NCBI RefSeq assembly: GCF_900156125.1
Contig: NZ_FTLX01000001.1
Span: forward strand, 186,001 to 250,000
From: Domibacillus enclensis
GTDB lineage: Bacteria; Bacillota; Bacilli; Bacillales; Domibacillaceae
Reading direction: 5' to 3'
Length of the DNA stretch: 64,000 bases
Made by a program: the position numbers and the translations under genes. The notes beneath the pieces were generated by a model. That model worked only from the letters and a program-made list of their open reading frames with translations, was not told where the DNA came from and ran no database searches. Shown in pieces: positions 52,734 through 63,350 of this stretch (position 1 is its first letter; each line of letters starts with the position of its first letter).

Positions 52734-53810
52734 TCACCTTTTTTCCATGACAATTTTTACATCCGGTCCAATCGTATCGATGGAAACAAACGTAAGATCA
52801 AGCGCTTCGTCCATAGAAGAACCGCCAAGCCCGCCAAACGAGGACGGAGCTGATTTTCCGCCGATCAGCTTCGGCGCCATATACATGACAAGCCGGTTAA
52901 ATGCCCCGATATCCAAAAAGGATGCATTCATCTCGGCTCCTGCTTCCACTAAAAGCGTCATAATGTTCATTTTCCCCAATTCGTCGAGAACGGCATCAAT
53001 GGACATATAAGGAATTCTGATCACCGTTACGCCTTCTTCTTCGAGAGCGCGCTGTTTTTTTGTTTGCGCATCGGAAGCGCAAAAAATAATCGTTTTGGCT
53101 TCTTTGTTTTGAATAATGTTGTAATCAACCGGCACCCTTAAATGAGTATCCAGCACAATTCGAATCGGGTGTTTTCCTCCCTGGGGCAGTCGGGAGGTTA
53201 AGAGCGGGTTATCGAGCAGCACGGTGCCAATGCCGGTCAAGATCGCATCGTGCCGGCTTCTGAGCAAATGCACATCTTCTCTGGCAGCATCGCTTGTAAT
53301 CCAGCGGCTGTGTCCGGTGTGGGCTGCCGTTTTGCCGTCAGCAGTCACAGCTGTTTTGATTGTCACATACGGACGGTTTTTTTGAATAAAATGGAAAAAG
53401 GGTGTTAACAGCTCCATTGCTTTTTTTTCACAAATTCCTGTTTTCACTTCGATGCCAGCCGCTCGGAGCTTTTCAATTCCCTTTCCTCCAACAAGCGGGT
53501 TCGGGTCGATTGCCGCCACAAACACGCGGCGCAGTCCTTTTTCAACAATTAAATCTGCACAGGGCGGTGTTTTGCCGAAATGGGCACACGGCTCAAGTGT
53601 GACATACATGTCTGCACCCTCCGCCTCGCTTCCCGCTTGACGCAGCGCATGAACCTCTGCATGTTCTTCGCCCGCTTTTAAGTGAGCACCCATGCCGAGA
53701 ATACGGCCATTTTTTACAACAACAGCGCCCACCGGCGGATTAGGTGTTGTCTGGTACGCAGCACTTTCCGCAAGAGAAAGTGCCAGATTCATATAATAGT
53801 CTTCATTCAT
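52734..53810 (-). CDS. ribD: Riboflavin deaminase/reductase RibD
   Basis: 358 residues. The N-terminal zinc deaminase domain has HAEVHALRQA (His, Glu) and EPCAHFGKTPPCADL (two Cys). The C-terminal reductase domain has TADGKTAAHTGHSRWIT and LLVEAGAEMNASFL. First gene of the rib operon, behind the FMN riboswitch. No ribT or other extra gene follows ribH. Confidence 0.97.
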   Translation of the reverse strand: MNEDYYMNLALSLAESAAYQTTPNPPVGAVVVKNGRILGMGAHLKAGEEHAEVHALRQAGSEAEGADMYVTLEPCAHFGKTPPCADLIVEKGLRRVFVAAIDPNPLVGGKGIEKLRAAGIEVKTGICEKKAMELLTPFFHFIQKNRPYVTIKTAVTADGKTAAHTGHSRWITSDAAREDVHLLRSRHDAILTGIGTVLLDNPLLTSRLPQGGKHPIRIVLDTHLRVPVDYNIIQNKEAKTIIFCASDAQTKKQRALEEEGVTVIRIPYMSIDAVLDELGKMNIMTLLVEAGAEMNASFLDIGAFNRLVMYMAPKLIGGKSAPSSFGGLGGSSMDEALDLTFVSIDTIGPDVKIVMEKR

Positions 53811-53847
53811 AGAAGGGAACCCCCTTTTTCAAAAAAGCAATTTCATA

Positions 53848-54076
53848 CAAAAAAGCCTCGCATTGATTGTCAATACGGGGCTTTTAATCATCAAGAAATA
53901 AACGTTTTCGACGTGAAAAAATTTTCAGAAAACGCGGATTGTCCTTTCCTCCCATCCAGACTGTAACTGTCGGCTCCGGAATTGCACCAGATCCACCGCA
54001 CGTATGCGGGTCACGGACTAAGAGCGAATCGCTCATCACCGCCGGTCGGGAGTTTCACCCTGCCCCGGAAAGGTTT
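53848..54076 (-). promoter_or_regulatory. FMN riboswitch (RFN element) with terminator
   Basis: The minus strand carries the RFN consensus: CGGGGCAGGGTGAAACTCCC, CGACCGGCGGT, AGTCCGTGACCC, GGATCTGGTGCAATTCCGG, CCGACAGTTACAGTCTGGATG (all within about 53945-54073). A terminator stem AAAAGCC...GGCTTTT with TTTTTT follows at 53849-53885, before ribD. FMN binding favours termination. Confidence 0.96.
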
Positions 54077-54093
54077 ATTCGAATGTTGCTCTT

Positions 54094-54123
54094 ATTATGA
54101 CGCTACTTCAAATCCGTTGTCAA
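54094..54123 (-). promoter_or_regulatory. Sigma-A promoter of the rib operon
   Basis: Minus strand TTGACA (54118-54123), 18 bases, CATAAT (54094-54099). The following 54124-54288 has only a small ACAGAG-ACA-CTCTGT palindrome (54156-54170) of unknown role. Confidence 0.65.
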
Positions 54124-54288
54124 GCAAGGGATTTTTATTTGAAACCATTCTGTGAACAGAGACACTCTGTCTGCCCATTTTGCATATACTAAACAAAACA
54201 AAAGCCCAACAAAATCACCATTTCAACTGTCTTAAAATAAGCGCTAAAAAAATGTCGAAAATATTTTTGTTTTGCGTTTAAAAACTAT

Positions 54289-54316
54289 TTGCAAACGGGT
54301 AAAAATCTTATATTAT
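54289..54316 (+). promoter_or_regulatory. Sigma-A promoter upstream of the tRNA-like leader
   Basis: TTGCAA (54289-54294), 16 bases, TATTAT (54311-54316). The transcript would start near 54323 and include the tRNA-like segment before the GNAT gene. Confidence 0.55.
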
Positions 54317-54344
54317 GAAAATAACGACATGTGAATGCAAGTTG

Positions 54345-54415
54345 TAGTGGGAAGGCAAATGGTGCGCCACCGGTTTCTTCAATCGGTTCTAATGGGTTCG
54401 ATTCCCATCCCGGAA
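54345..54415 (+). ncRNA. tRNA-like structure (pseudo-tRNA) in the GNAT gene leader
   Basis: The sequence folds as a complete cloverleaf. Acceptor arms are 54345-54351 and 54409-54415 (three G-C pairs, a G-U and a T-A, but two mismatches). The D arm is GGC / GCC with a nine-base loop holding GG. The anticodon arm is CCGGT-TTCTTCA-ATCGG (54370-54386; CTT at the anticodon position), with a five-base variable loop. The T arm is a perfect ATGGG-TTCGATT-CCCAT (54392-54408). There is no CCA end, position 8 is A instead of T, and a run of eight T follows. A functional tRNA is unlikely; a tRNA-mimic leader or a decayed tRNA are the options. Confidence 0.5.
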
Positions 54416-54533
54416 TTTTTTTATGGACAGGCTGCTGTTGTGACGGTCTCGTTTGATTGATAAAAAATTTCGAGGGTGAATCGGGACACTGATGAACCGC
54501 TATGCCCTCAAGTGATTAAAGGAGGGAATTACC

Positions 54534-55085
54534 ATGTTGAAGAAGCGCGATGTTCATGAAAGTCATGCTTTGTTTGAGTTAATGACGCACCCGGAAGTCT
54601 TCCCTTTTGTGCGCCACAAAGCCCAGTCTTATGAGGAGTTTGTTTTCGTGACGAAGCAAAACATCGAATCCGAAGAGCGCGGCGAATTAATTTCACGGAC
54701 GATCCTTGACGAATGGGGCAGCCCGATCGGCACAATCAACCTGTATGACATTGAAAACGGCGCCGGTTTTCTCGGCACATGGCTTGGCAAGCCTTACCAC
54801 GGCAAAGGCTACAACGCACCGGCTAAGGAAGAATTTTTTAAAGAACTATTTTACGAAATGGGCATCGAGTCGATTTATATGTCGATTCGCAAGGTGAACA
54901 TCCGCTCGCGTAAAGCTGCAGAAAAACTGCCTTATGCAGTCCCGGCCAATGAAACCCGCCCGGATGTATATGCCAAATTAAATCAAAATGAAGCTGTGTT
55001 TGATCTATATGAAGTGCCGAAAGACCTCTTCACGCTTTACTTAATGCGCAAAGACCAGGAAAACGAACAGGCAATGGAAGCGTAA
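54534..55085 (+). CDS. GNAT-family N-acetyltransferase (RimJ/RimL-like)
   Basis: 183 residues with the RimJ/L pattern: an N-terminal KKRDVHESHALFELM strand-helix, FLGTWLGKPYHGKGYN (about residues 80-95, acetyl-CoA loop Q/R-x-x-G-x-G/A variant as H-G-K-G-Y) and IRKVNIRSRKAAEKL (about 117-131), typical of protein or small-molecule N-acetyltransferases. ATG 54534 is preceded by AAAGGAGGG. The 200-base leader contains the tRNA-like structure with a T run. Substrate unknown. Confidence 0.8.
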   Translation: MLKKRDVHESHALFELMTHPEVFPFVRHKAQSYEEFVFVTKQNIESEERGELISRTILDEWGSPIGTINLYDIENGAGFLGTWLGKPYHGKGYNAPAKEEFFKELFYEMGIESIYMSIRKVNIRSRKAAEKLPYAVPANETRPDVYAKLNQNEAVFDLYEVPKDLFTLYLMRKDQENEQAMEA

Positions 55086-55176
55086 CACCCATTCCGGAGA
55101 ATCCCTCGCGTGCATAACCTTACCTTCAAATGAAGAAGCGAACAATCCGTTCATCTTTATGACCAAAAACCCATTG

Positions 55177-55213
55177 AAAAGAGCTGCCTTCCGTATCGGA
55201 AGGCAGCTCTTTT
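55177..55213. terminator. Bidirectional terminator between the GNAT and desaturase genes
   Basis: A 17-base perfect stem AAAAGAGCTGCCTTCCG (55177-55193) with its complement (55197-55213), loop TAT. Confidence 0.9.
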
Positions 55214-55217
55214 CCAT

Positions 55218-56648
55218 TTATTCTCCTGAAAAAGGAACATTCAATCCACTCAGAACAACCATCGGGCTTCCGCCGCCGGGATGGGTTGTCCCGCCCGCAT
55301 AATACACATTGCTTAGATCGGGATGGCCATTTCTCGGCCTTAAAAAAGAATCCTTCAGATTGTGGGATGAAATGCCATAAAGTGCGCCTTTATACGCTGA
55401 AAACTGCCGGGCAATGTCCTGTGGCGCAATCACTTTTTCAAAGTCAGGAGCTCCGATATTAACCCCTTTTTGAAGAAGACGCTCATAAATTTGTTCTTTG
55501 TATCGCTCAGGATTCACTTCTGCTGCCGGTGCGTTCACAAGAACAAACAGATTGCTCCCACTCGTTACAGCTGGATCGGTGGCTGCGCTGTGGCTGATGT
55601 AAATCGTCGGGTCCTCCGGCATTCGATTTTCCTGAAAGATCTGGCGGAATTCTCCTTCATAGTCGCTCGTAAACATGACCTGGTGATGCGGCAGGTCCAT
55701 TATCCGTTCCCTTTTCCCGATCATCATGACAAATGCCGAAATAGACGGGTGAAAGCGGTCGAGCTTTCGATTCTGATACGTTGGCCGGTCCCCTTCATCG
55801 ATTAAGCTGCGGGTCGCTGTCACAAAGTCACCGTTAATGACAACAAAGTCCGCCTCGACCGTTTCCCCTGACTGCAGCTCCACGCCTACCGCTTTTTGAT
55901 TCCGGACGATCAGCCGCTTCACACGCGTATTTAACTGCAGGGACCCGCCTTTTTTCTCAAAAACAGATTGAAACGCATGGGCAATTTTCACATTGCCGCC
56001 TTTTACATAATACACGCCGTCATTCATTTCTAAATGGCCGATTAATGAAAAGGTCGCCGGCGCCTTGAATGGCGATGAGCCGATGTAGGTTGCATACCGG
56101 TTAAACACCTGCAGCACCCGCTCGTCGCTGAAAAATCGGCGGTGAAAATGATCCATCGACTCAAGCGGGCGGACCTGTGCCATAGCCCCGGCCAAGGACG
56201 GCGACAAGTAATCCTTCCAGGAGCGGAACGTCCGGTGAAAAAAGTGGCTCTCAGCTAACGTGTACAGCCTGCGGACTTCTTCCGTATATCGATCATATGT
56301 ATGAGGGCCGAACCGGTCAAGCTCGCGGATCATGCTTTTCTCATCCGCTGTTTGCCAGAGCTCGCTGCCGTCCGCAAATACATTGCGCGTGTGACGTGTC
56401 AGTTTTTGGAACGTAAAATATTCATCCGGGTTTTCGCCTGCTTGCTTGATCACCTGCTGAAACACGTGCGGCATGGTCATCGTATTCGGACCAAAATCAA
56501 AATGAAACCCCTCACTATCCACGCTCATCATTTTCCCGCCCGCATGCGGATTTTCGTCAAAAACCGTTACGTCCACTCCCTTTGACTGCATCGTGATCGC
56601 AGCCGAAAGACCGCCGAGCCCTGCACCTATGACAATTGCTTTTTTCAC
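55218..56648 (-). CDS. Phytoene/diapophytoene desaturase-family FAD oxidoreductase (CrtI/CrtN/CrtP type)
   Basis: 476 residues from GTG 56648 (GGAGG 7 bases upstream). The N-terminal dinucleotide motif is IVIGAGLGGLSAAITMQSKG (from residue 5), followed by FDENPHAGGKM. HFDFGPNTMTMP and the C-terminal NVYYAGGTTHPGGGSPMVVLSG (about 447-468) are carotenoid-desaturase signatures. It may desaturate or oxygenate a C30 carotenoid, but no other carotenoid gene (crtM, crtQ) is in the window, so the role is open. Confidence 0.85.
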   Translation of the reverse strand: MKKAIVIGAGLGGLSAAITMQSKGVDVTVFDENPHAGGKMMSVDSEGFHFDFGPNTMTMPHVFQQVIKQAGENPDEYFTFQKLTRHTRNVFADGSELWQTADEKSMIRELDRFGPHTYDRYTEEVRRLYTLAESHFFHRTFRSWKDYLSPSLAGAMAQVRPLESMDHFHRRFFSDERVLQVFNRYATYIGSSPFKAPATFSLIGHLEMNDGVYYVKGGNVKIAHAFQSVFEKKGGSLQLNTRVKRLIVRNQKAVGVELQSGETVEADFVVINGDFVTATRSLIDEGDRPTYQNRKLDRFHPSISAFVMMIGKRERIMDLPHHQVMFTSDYEGEFRQIFQENRMPEDPTIYISHSAATDPAVTSGSNLFVLVNAPAAEVNPERYKEQIYERLLQKGVNIGAPDFEKVIAPQDIARQFSAYKGALYGISSHNLKDSFLRPRNGHPDLSNVYYAGGTTHPGGGSPMVVLSGLNVPFSGE

Positions 56649-56726
56649 ATGGCGTCCTCCTTTACTATTGCCGCTATTATACATTAGAATGGATGTATCT
56701 TGTACGATAAAGGAGTTTTTGTGCCA

Positions 56727-57527
56727 ATGGAAACGAGAAGAAATATGTTTTTTTCCTACAAAAAAGATCCAGCTAAATTAAATGATATTAACCAGTTAAT
56801 GACCATTGCGAAAGAGCAGGGCTTTACCATTGTCGACCGCTCGGCAGATGCCAATATTATTGTGGCAGTCGGCGGTGACGGTGCGTTTTTGCAGGCGGTC
56901 CGCAAATCAGGCTTTCGCGACGACTGTTTGTATGTCGGGGTGACGGATGAAGTGGAAGCAAGCTTGTATTGCGACTTCCATATTCACGATACGGCAGCCA
57001 TGAGTGAAGCGATTCAAACGGCCGGCGTCGAGGTTCGCCGCTATCCGGTTATTGACGTTCATCTAGACGGTCATACTCATTTCCAGTGCTTGAATGAATT
57101 GTCTGTTCGTTCGTCAATTATTAAAACGTTCGTTATTGATGTTCATATTGATGACCTTCATTTTGAAACGTTCCGGGGCGATGGCATTGTCGTTTCCACG
57201 CCGACTGGCAGCACCGCTTACAACCGGTCGCTGAACGGTGCCGTCGTTGATCCGCGCATTCCCTGCATGCAGGTCAGCGAAATTGCTTCTTTGAACAACA
57301 ACCAGTTTCGTACGCTCGGCTCCTCATTTATACTCGGCGACACCCGCAAGCTGACGTTGAGCATCGTTCAGGACGGCAATGACTACCCGATAATCGGGCT
57401 CGACAACGAAGCGTTAAGCGTACAAAACACGCGAAACATCGAAGTGGAAATGTCCGGGAAAATCATTAAAACCGTGAAGCTGAAAAACAATTCCTTCTGG
57501 CATAAAGTGCAGCGGACATTTTTGTAA
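56727..57527 (+). CDS. nadK: NAD kinase, NadK2/YtdI type
   Basis: Phosphorylates NAD to NADP. 266 residues from ATG 56727; AAAGGAG lies 11 bases upstream, and a GTG two codons earlier is possible. Motifs: IIVAVGGDGAFLQAV (GGDG, about 49-63), NELSVRSS, and the glycine-rich DGIVVSTPTGSTAYNRSLNGAVV (about 152-174). Length and the METRRNMFFSYK start resemble the second NAD kinase paralogue of Bacillus. Monocistronic. Confidence 0.92.
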   Translation: METRRNMFFSYKKDPAKLNDINQLMTIAKEQGFTIVDRSADANIIVAVGGDGAFLQAVRKSGFRDDCLYVGVTDEVEASLYCDFHIHDTAAMSEAIQTAGVEVRRYPVIDVHLDGHTHFQCLNELSVRSSIIKTFVIDVHIDDLHFETFRGDGIVVSTPTGSTAYNRSLNGAVVDPRIPCMQVSEIASLNNNQFRTLGSSFILGDTRKLTLSIVQDGNDYPIIGLDNEALSVQNTRNIEVEMSGKIIKTVKLKNNSFWHKVQRTFL

Positions 57528-57533
57528 TATAAT

Positions 57534-57564
57534 AAACGGACCCTTTTGACGGGTCCGTTTTTTT
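57534..57564 (+). terminator. Terminator of nadK
   Basis: AAACGGACCC (57534-57543) with GGGTCCGTTT (57551-57560), followed by TTTT. Confidence 0.85.
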
Positions 57565-57594
57565 ATTGAGCAGCCTTCTTTTTTCAGGCTCATT

Positions 57595-57690
57595 TTATGG
57601 CGCAATTATGGTGAATACGGCGCAATTAAGCAGGATTTGCGCCGTATTCCTGGGAAATGCGCCATAAACCCAGGAAATTGCGCGTTCGTG
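57595..57690. repeat. Nested inverted-repeat element of a second sequence family
   Basis: Inner arms GAATACGGCGCAA (57613-57625) and TTGCGCCGTATTC (57637-57649), perfect over 13 bases. Outer arms TTATGGCGCA (57595-57604) and TGCGCCATAA (57658-57667), perfect over 10. CCTGGG (57649-57654) and CCCAGG (57669-57674) form an interlocked third pair, and a further GCGCAATT-like unit (AAATTGCGCG) ends it. Same nested layout and spacing as the TATCGCYGATA elements but with different bases. It lies between the nadK terminator and the aldo/keto reductase stop. Confidence 0.75.
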
Positions 57691-57704
57691 CTTATCTAAG
57701 TCGG

Positions 57705-58649
57705 TTAACGGCTTGCCAGCTGCTTGCCGCATTCCAGCCAGTTTCTTTCCTCCGCAGTCAAAACAATCTCTGCCCCGTCCCGGCAGGACATGAGCTCTTG
57801 TTCGTTCTGAGCCCCGATGATCGCGCTCGTTGGATATGCCTGGTTCAGCACGTACGCCAGTGCAACCTGTATTTGGCTCACGCCTTTTTCCTTGGCCAGC
57901 TGTTCAGCACGGGCATATCGCTGCCAATTCGCGTCGCTGTAAAAAACACGGACAAGGTCCTCGTTGCTCCGGTCTTCCGGTGTAAACCGGCCGGTGAAAA
58001 AGCCACGCGCCTGTGAGGACCAGGAGAGAACAGGCATTTGATTGGCTTCGTACCAGGCCGCATCCGTCTCGTCTACGGAGACGCACCCCGGCCAAAACGG
58101 TTCGTTCGGCTTTGCCAGGCTTAAATTCGGACTGCTGAAGGTAAAGCCGGTTAAGCCGGTTGCTGCTGCGTACTCATTCGCTTCTTGAATGCGGTCCGTT
58201 CCCCAGTTTGAAACGCCGATCGCTTTTATTCGTCCAGCTGCTATATGCTCATTTAATGCCTCAATGATCACCTTGACCGGTACATTCGTATCGTCACGAT
58301 GCAGCGCATACAAGTCGATGTAATCGGTCCCAAGACGCTCCAGGCTCGTCAATAAATCCTCTTGAATATCGTACGGATTGACCCGCGGACCGTCGCCCTT
58401 CGGATGGGCTCCTTTCGTTAAGATCACAACTGATTCACGGTTATTCCGTTCCTTTAGCCACTGGCCAATCGCGACTTCGCTTTCTCCACCGCAATAGTTG
58501 TGCGCGGTGTCAATCGTATTGCCGCCAATGCTCATAAAGCGGTCGAGTACGTCGCACACCTTATCGTATACTGCCGGCTTAAAATAATCAGAGCCTTGAA
58601 TAAGCGCAGAAACGGGCTTTGATAACCCTTTGATCGCAATGGTTTTCAT
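57705..58649 (-). CDS. Aldo/keto reductase
   Basis: 314 residues, TIM-barrel NAD(P)H oxidoreductase. GNTIDTAHNYCGGESE (Asp, Tyr of the tetrad; about residues 44-59), VILTKGAHP (Lys), DYIDLYALHRDD (His) and the SNWG, AIIGAQNEQEL cofactor motifs are present. It starts on the stop-codon base of the Gfo/Idh gene (TAATG), so the pair is translated together; both probably act on one sugar or polyol. The neighbouring AraC gene is the likely regulator. Confidence 0.88.
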   Translation of the reverse strand: MKTIAIKGLSKPVSALIQGSDYFKPAVYDKVCDVLDRFMSIGGNTIDTAHNYCGGESEVAIGQWLKERNNRESVVILTKGAHPKGDGPRVNPYDIQEDLLTSLERLGTDYIDLYALHRDDTNVPVKVIIEALNEHIAAGRIKAIGVSNWGTDRIQEANEYAAATGLTGFTFSSPNLSLAKPNEPFWPGCVSVDETDAAWYEANQMPVLSWSSQARGFFTGRFTPEDRSNEDLVRVFYSDANWQRYARAEQLAKEKGVSQIQVALAYVLNQAYPTSAIIGAQNEQELMSCRDGAEIVLTAEERNWLECGKQLASR

Positions 58650-59653
58650 TATGCTTCCTCCAATTCAATTCGTTGTTTGTTCCGTGCAGAAGCCAGGCAC
58701 GCGTCGAGCACCCGCATGTTCAATTCGGCATCCTCACCGTTAAACGGGAGTGGATCTCCTGTTCGAATCGATCGTCCGATCACATCTGCCTGCAGTGCAT
58801 ATTGATTCAACAGCGGCACTTCCACTTCCTTCCGCCCGTTTTCCGTTGTCACAAAGAAATGGTCCTGTTCATTTTCATTTGTCACGAATGCGGATGGAAC
58901 GTCGATCCGTCCTGTAGTTCCAATAATTCTCAGCTCATTTTCAAAAAATGCCCACATGCCGCATTGAAACGTAAGTGCTACGCCGTTCGAGAATTCCAGC
59001 ACACCGGACGCCATCATGTCTACGTCGTCATGATCCGGTGAAAAAAGAGCTTGAACCGTCGCAGCAGCCGGCTCTTCTCCAAGCAGCAAGCGTGCAGCAC
59101 TGATCGGGTACACCCCTACATCATATAAAGAACCGCCGCCCCAGTCCTTTCGATACCGTACATTGCCTGTATCCTTTGCATTATTAAACGTAAAGGTGCC
59201 ATGCAGGCTTCTTACTTCGCCAATTTCTCCTGACTGGATTACCTGCTTCATCATTTCGTAGCGGGGGTGATAGCGGTACATAAACGCCTCCGCAAACACG
59301 ACACCTGCTTGACGGCACGCTTCATTCATTTCGGCTGTTTCCTCCGCATTTAAGGCAGCCGGCTTTTCGCACAAAACATGCTTGCCCGCTTCTGCCGCAC
59401 GGATCGTCCATTCCTTGTGTAAATGGTTTGGCAGCGGGATGTAAACGGCATCAATTTCCGGGTCAGCCAGCAGCTCCTCGTAGCTTCCATACGCTTTTTC
59501 AATATTCATCTCAGCAGCCGTTTTCGTTGCTTTTTCAATCCCTCTGCTTGCAATCGCTTTCACTTCTCCTGTTTCAGATTGCTGGATGCCAGGGATCACA
59601 GCTCTTTTCGCAATGCCTGCACAGCCCAGCACGCCCCATCGAATGATTGACAT
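58649..59653 (-). CDS. Gfo/Idh/MocA-family NAD(P)-dependent oxidoreductase
   Basis: 334 residues from ATG 59653 (AAGGAG 7 bases before; an upstream in-frame ATG lacks a site). Rossmann motif RWGVLGCAGIAKRAVIPGIQ at the N-terminus, the substrate motif VLCEKPAALNAEE (about 93-105, catalytic Lys), then GSLYDVGVYPISAARLLLGEEP (about 175-196). Members oxidise sugars or inositols. Divergent AraC-type regulator upstream. Confidence 0.9.
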   Translation of the reverse strand: MSIIRWGVLGCAGIAKRAVIPGIQQSETGEVKAIASRGIEKATKTAAEMNIEKAYGSYEELLADPEIDAVYIPLPNHLHKEWTIRAAEAGKHVLCEKPAALNAEETAEMNEACRQAGVVFAEAFMYRYHPRYEMMKQVIQSGEIGEVRSLHGTFTFNNAKDTGNVRYRKDWGGGSLYDVGVYPISAARLLLGEEPAAATVQALFSPDHDDVDMMASGVLEFSNGVALTFQCGMWAFFENELRIIGTTGRIDVPSAFVTNENEQDHFFVTTENGRKEVEVPLLNQYALQADVIGRSIRTGDPLPFNGEDAELNMRVLDACLASARNKQRIELEEA

Positions 59654-59770
59654 ATTCTCTCTCCTTTTCAACTCTTAGTATGATATTGTAATTATATAAA
59701 AAAGAGTTTCACCAGTATATAGAAGCTTATTGTTCCTTTTCTATAACAAAATTGCGATAGGGGTTCTGTC

Positions 59771-60622
59771 ATGCGCAAACAACACTTACTGCCAATGTTC
59801 CATCAATTCCGCTGCCTCATTCTGCCGGAGTCTGTCGGTTTGTACGAAAAAGAACGAGATCATTATGTAGACCGAAAAGCCGGTACGTGGAGTACATTCA
59901 GCATCCACATTGTTATAGACGGCCATGGATTTGTTGAGCTTCAAGGAGACAAGCACCGGTTAAGCCGAGGAGATGCGTTTTTGTACTTTCCGATGCAGGA
60001 ACAAATGTATTACAGCAGCAAGGAAGAGCCGTGGAGTGTTTTGTGGGTGCATTTTTACGGAGAGGGCTTAAACACCCTTTTATCGAGCCGAGGCTTTCAC
60101 CGCTTGTCACTCTGGCATATTCAGGATTTGTCACCGTTGCTTCATACACATGAACAGCTGCTTCAAGAAGCAGAAGCCCACCATTATTTGCAGCAGCAGC
60201 AGCTGTCTACACTGACGTATGCTTTTTTAACTGCCTTTATGATTCAGGCAGAGCCGTGGAGCACCGAAAAACCGACAGATCAGGATAACCGGATCCAATC
60301 GCTTCTGCCACTCATGCAGCAGCAGTCCTGCGAACCATTCGAACTTGACTATTGGGCCGAAAAAGCCGGCGTCAGCTCCTATTATTTTTGTCGTTTGTTT
60401 AAACAAGCCGTCCAGATGACCCCGATGGCGTTTATCACATTATGCCGCCTGCAGCAATGCAAGCAATGGCTGCTTGATCACGAGGAAATGAAGGTGCAGG
60501 ACATTGCTGAAAAAGCGGGTTATTCGAGTACGAGCTATTTTAATAAACTGTTTCTAAAACAGGAAGGCATCACTCCTACCAGGTACCGCGAACTGCACGG
60601 TACGGCTTTGCGGAAGCGGTAA
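59771..60622 (+). CDS. AraC-family transcriptional regulator
   Basis: 283 residues with an N-terminal cupin-like sugar-sensing domain (WSTFSIHIVIDGHGFVELQGDKHRLSRGDAFLYFP, about 40-75). The C-terminal pair of helix-turn-helix units (about 185-283) has WAEKAGVSSYYFCRLFKQAVQMTPMAFI and DIAEKAGYSSTSYFNKLFLKQEGITPTRYRE. Divergent from the Gfo/Idh-AKR operon across 117 AT-rich bases, so it probably controls that operon in response to its substrate. AGGGG precedes ATG 59771. Confidence 0.9.
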   Translation: MRKQHLLPMFHQFRCLILPESVGLYEKERDHYVDRKAGTWSTFSIHIVIDGHGFVELQGDKHRLSRGDAFLYFPMQEQMYYSSKEEPWSVLWVHFYGEGLNTLLSSRGFHRLSLWHIQDLSPLLHTHEQLLQEAEAHHYLQQQQLSTLTYAFLTAFMIQAEPWSTEKPTDQDNRIQSLLPLMQQQSCEPFELDYWAEKAGVSSYYFCRLFKQAVQMTPMAFITLCRLQQCKQWLLDHEEMKVQDIAEKAGYSSTSYFNKLFLKQEGITPTRYRELHGTALRKR

Positions 60623-60684
60623 TGAGCTGATCTTTTTCTTTTTTTCATTTTTCTGACTTTCTCACTTCTCATTTTGATCATAGT

Positions 60685-60716
60685 TTAGTATAATTATAAA
60701 CTGAGAATGATTATTA
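60685..60716 (+). promoter_or_regulatory. PerR-type and Fur-type boxes overlapping the katG promoter
   Basis: TTAGTATAATTATAA (60685-60699) matches the PerR box TTATAATNATTATAA at 13 of 14 or so fixed positions short of two mismatches, and includes the -10 TATAAT (60689-60694). TGAGAATGATTATTA (60702-60716) follows at once and matches the Fur box TGATAATNATTATCA with two mismatches. Peroxide-responsive control of katG is expected. Confidence 0.65.
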
Positions 60717-60778
60717 CCATATAAGTGGGCATAACCATTCGCACACGAACCATTTCGAAACGAGATCACTCATTATAG

Positions 60779-63028
<2,250 letters not shown>

Positions 63029-63062
63029 GCTGAATCCCTGGTTTAAGGGCTTGAACAGCGGA

Positions 63063-63099
63063 AAAAGCCGAACGCAGTCGTTCGGCTTTTCTTTTTTTG
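63063..63099 (+). terminator. Terminator of katG
   Basis: AAAAGCCGAACG (63063-63074) with CGTTCGGCTTTT (63079-63090), loop CAGT, then CTTTTTTT. Confidence 0.9.
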
Positions 63100-63116
63100 A
63101 CCCGTATAAGCATTCA

Positions 63117-63350
63117 TTATTTGTTGGCAATCGAAGATAAATTCTCGTATTCTGATTTTTTTCCGCTGGTCTGATTCTGGCGTGCTTCCTTCATTCCTTT
63201 TTGAATCGATTGATTGAGGAGACTTTGAATACCCATCACAAACGCCATTTCCACCTTCGGGCTCAGCTTTCCTCCTGATTCTACGAGATCATTTAATTCT
63301 TCCAGCTTGTCAATCATAATGTCCCGTATGAATTCCACATCTTCTTTCAA
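63117..63350 (-). CDS. Small protein of unknown function
   Basis: 77 residues if started at TTG 63350, which has CAGGGG 6 bases upstream; the frame is open a further 22 codons, including an ATG at 63416 without a good site. The protein is charged and predicted helical throughout (EDVEFIRDIMIDKLEELNDLVES..., ...AFVMGIQSLLNQSIQKGMKEARQ). No family was recognised. Convergent with katG. Confidence 0.55.
   Translation of the reverse strand: MKEDVEFIRDIMIDKLEELNDLVESGGKLSPKVEMAFVMGIQSLLNQSIQKGMKEARQNQTSGKKSEYENLSSIANK

Noticed and set aside
54345-54415. Ordinary functional tRNA-Lys(CUU)
   Set aside because: Acceptor mismatches, A at position 8, C at position 37, no CCA and an immediate T run argue against a translating tRNA.
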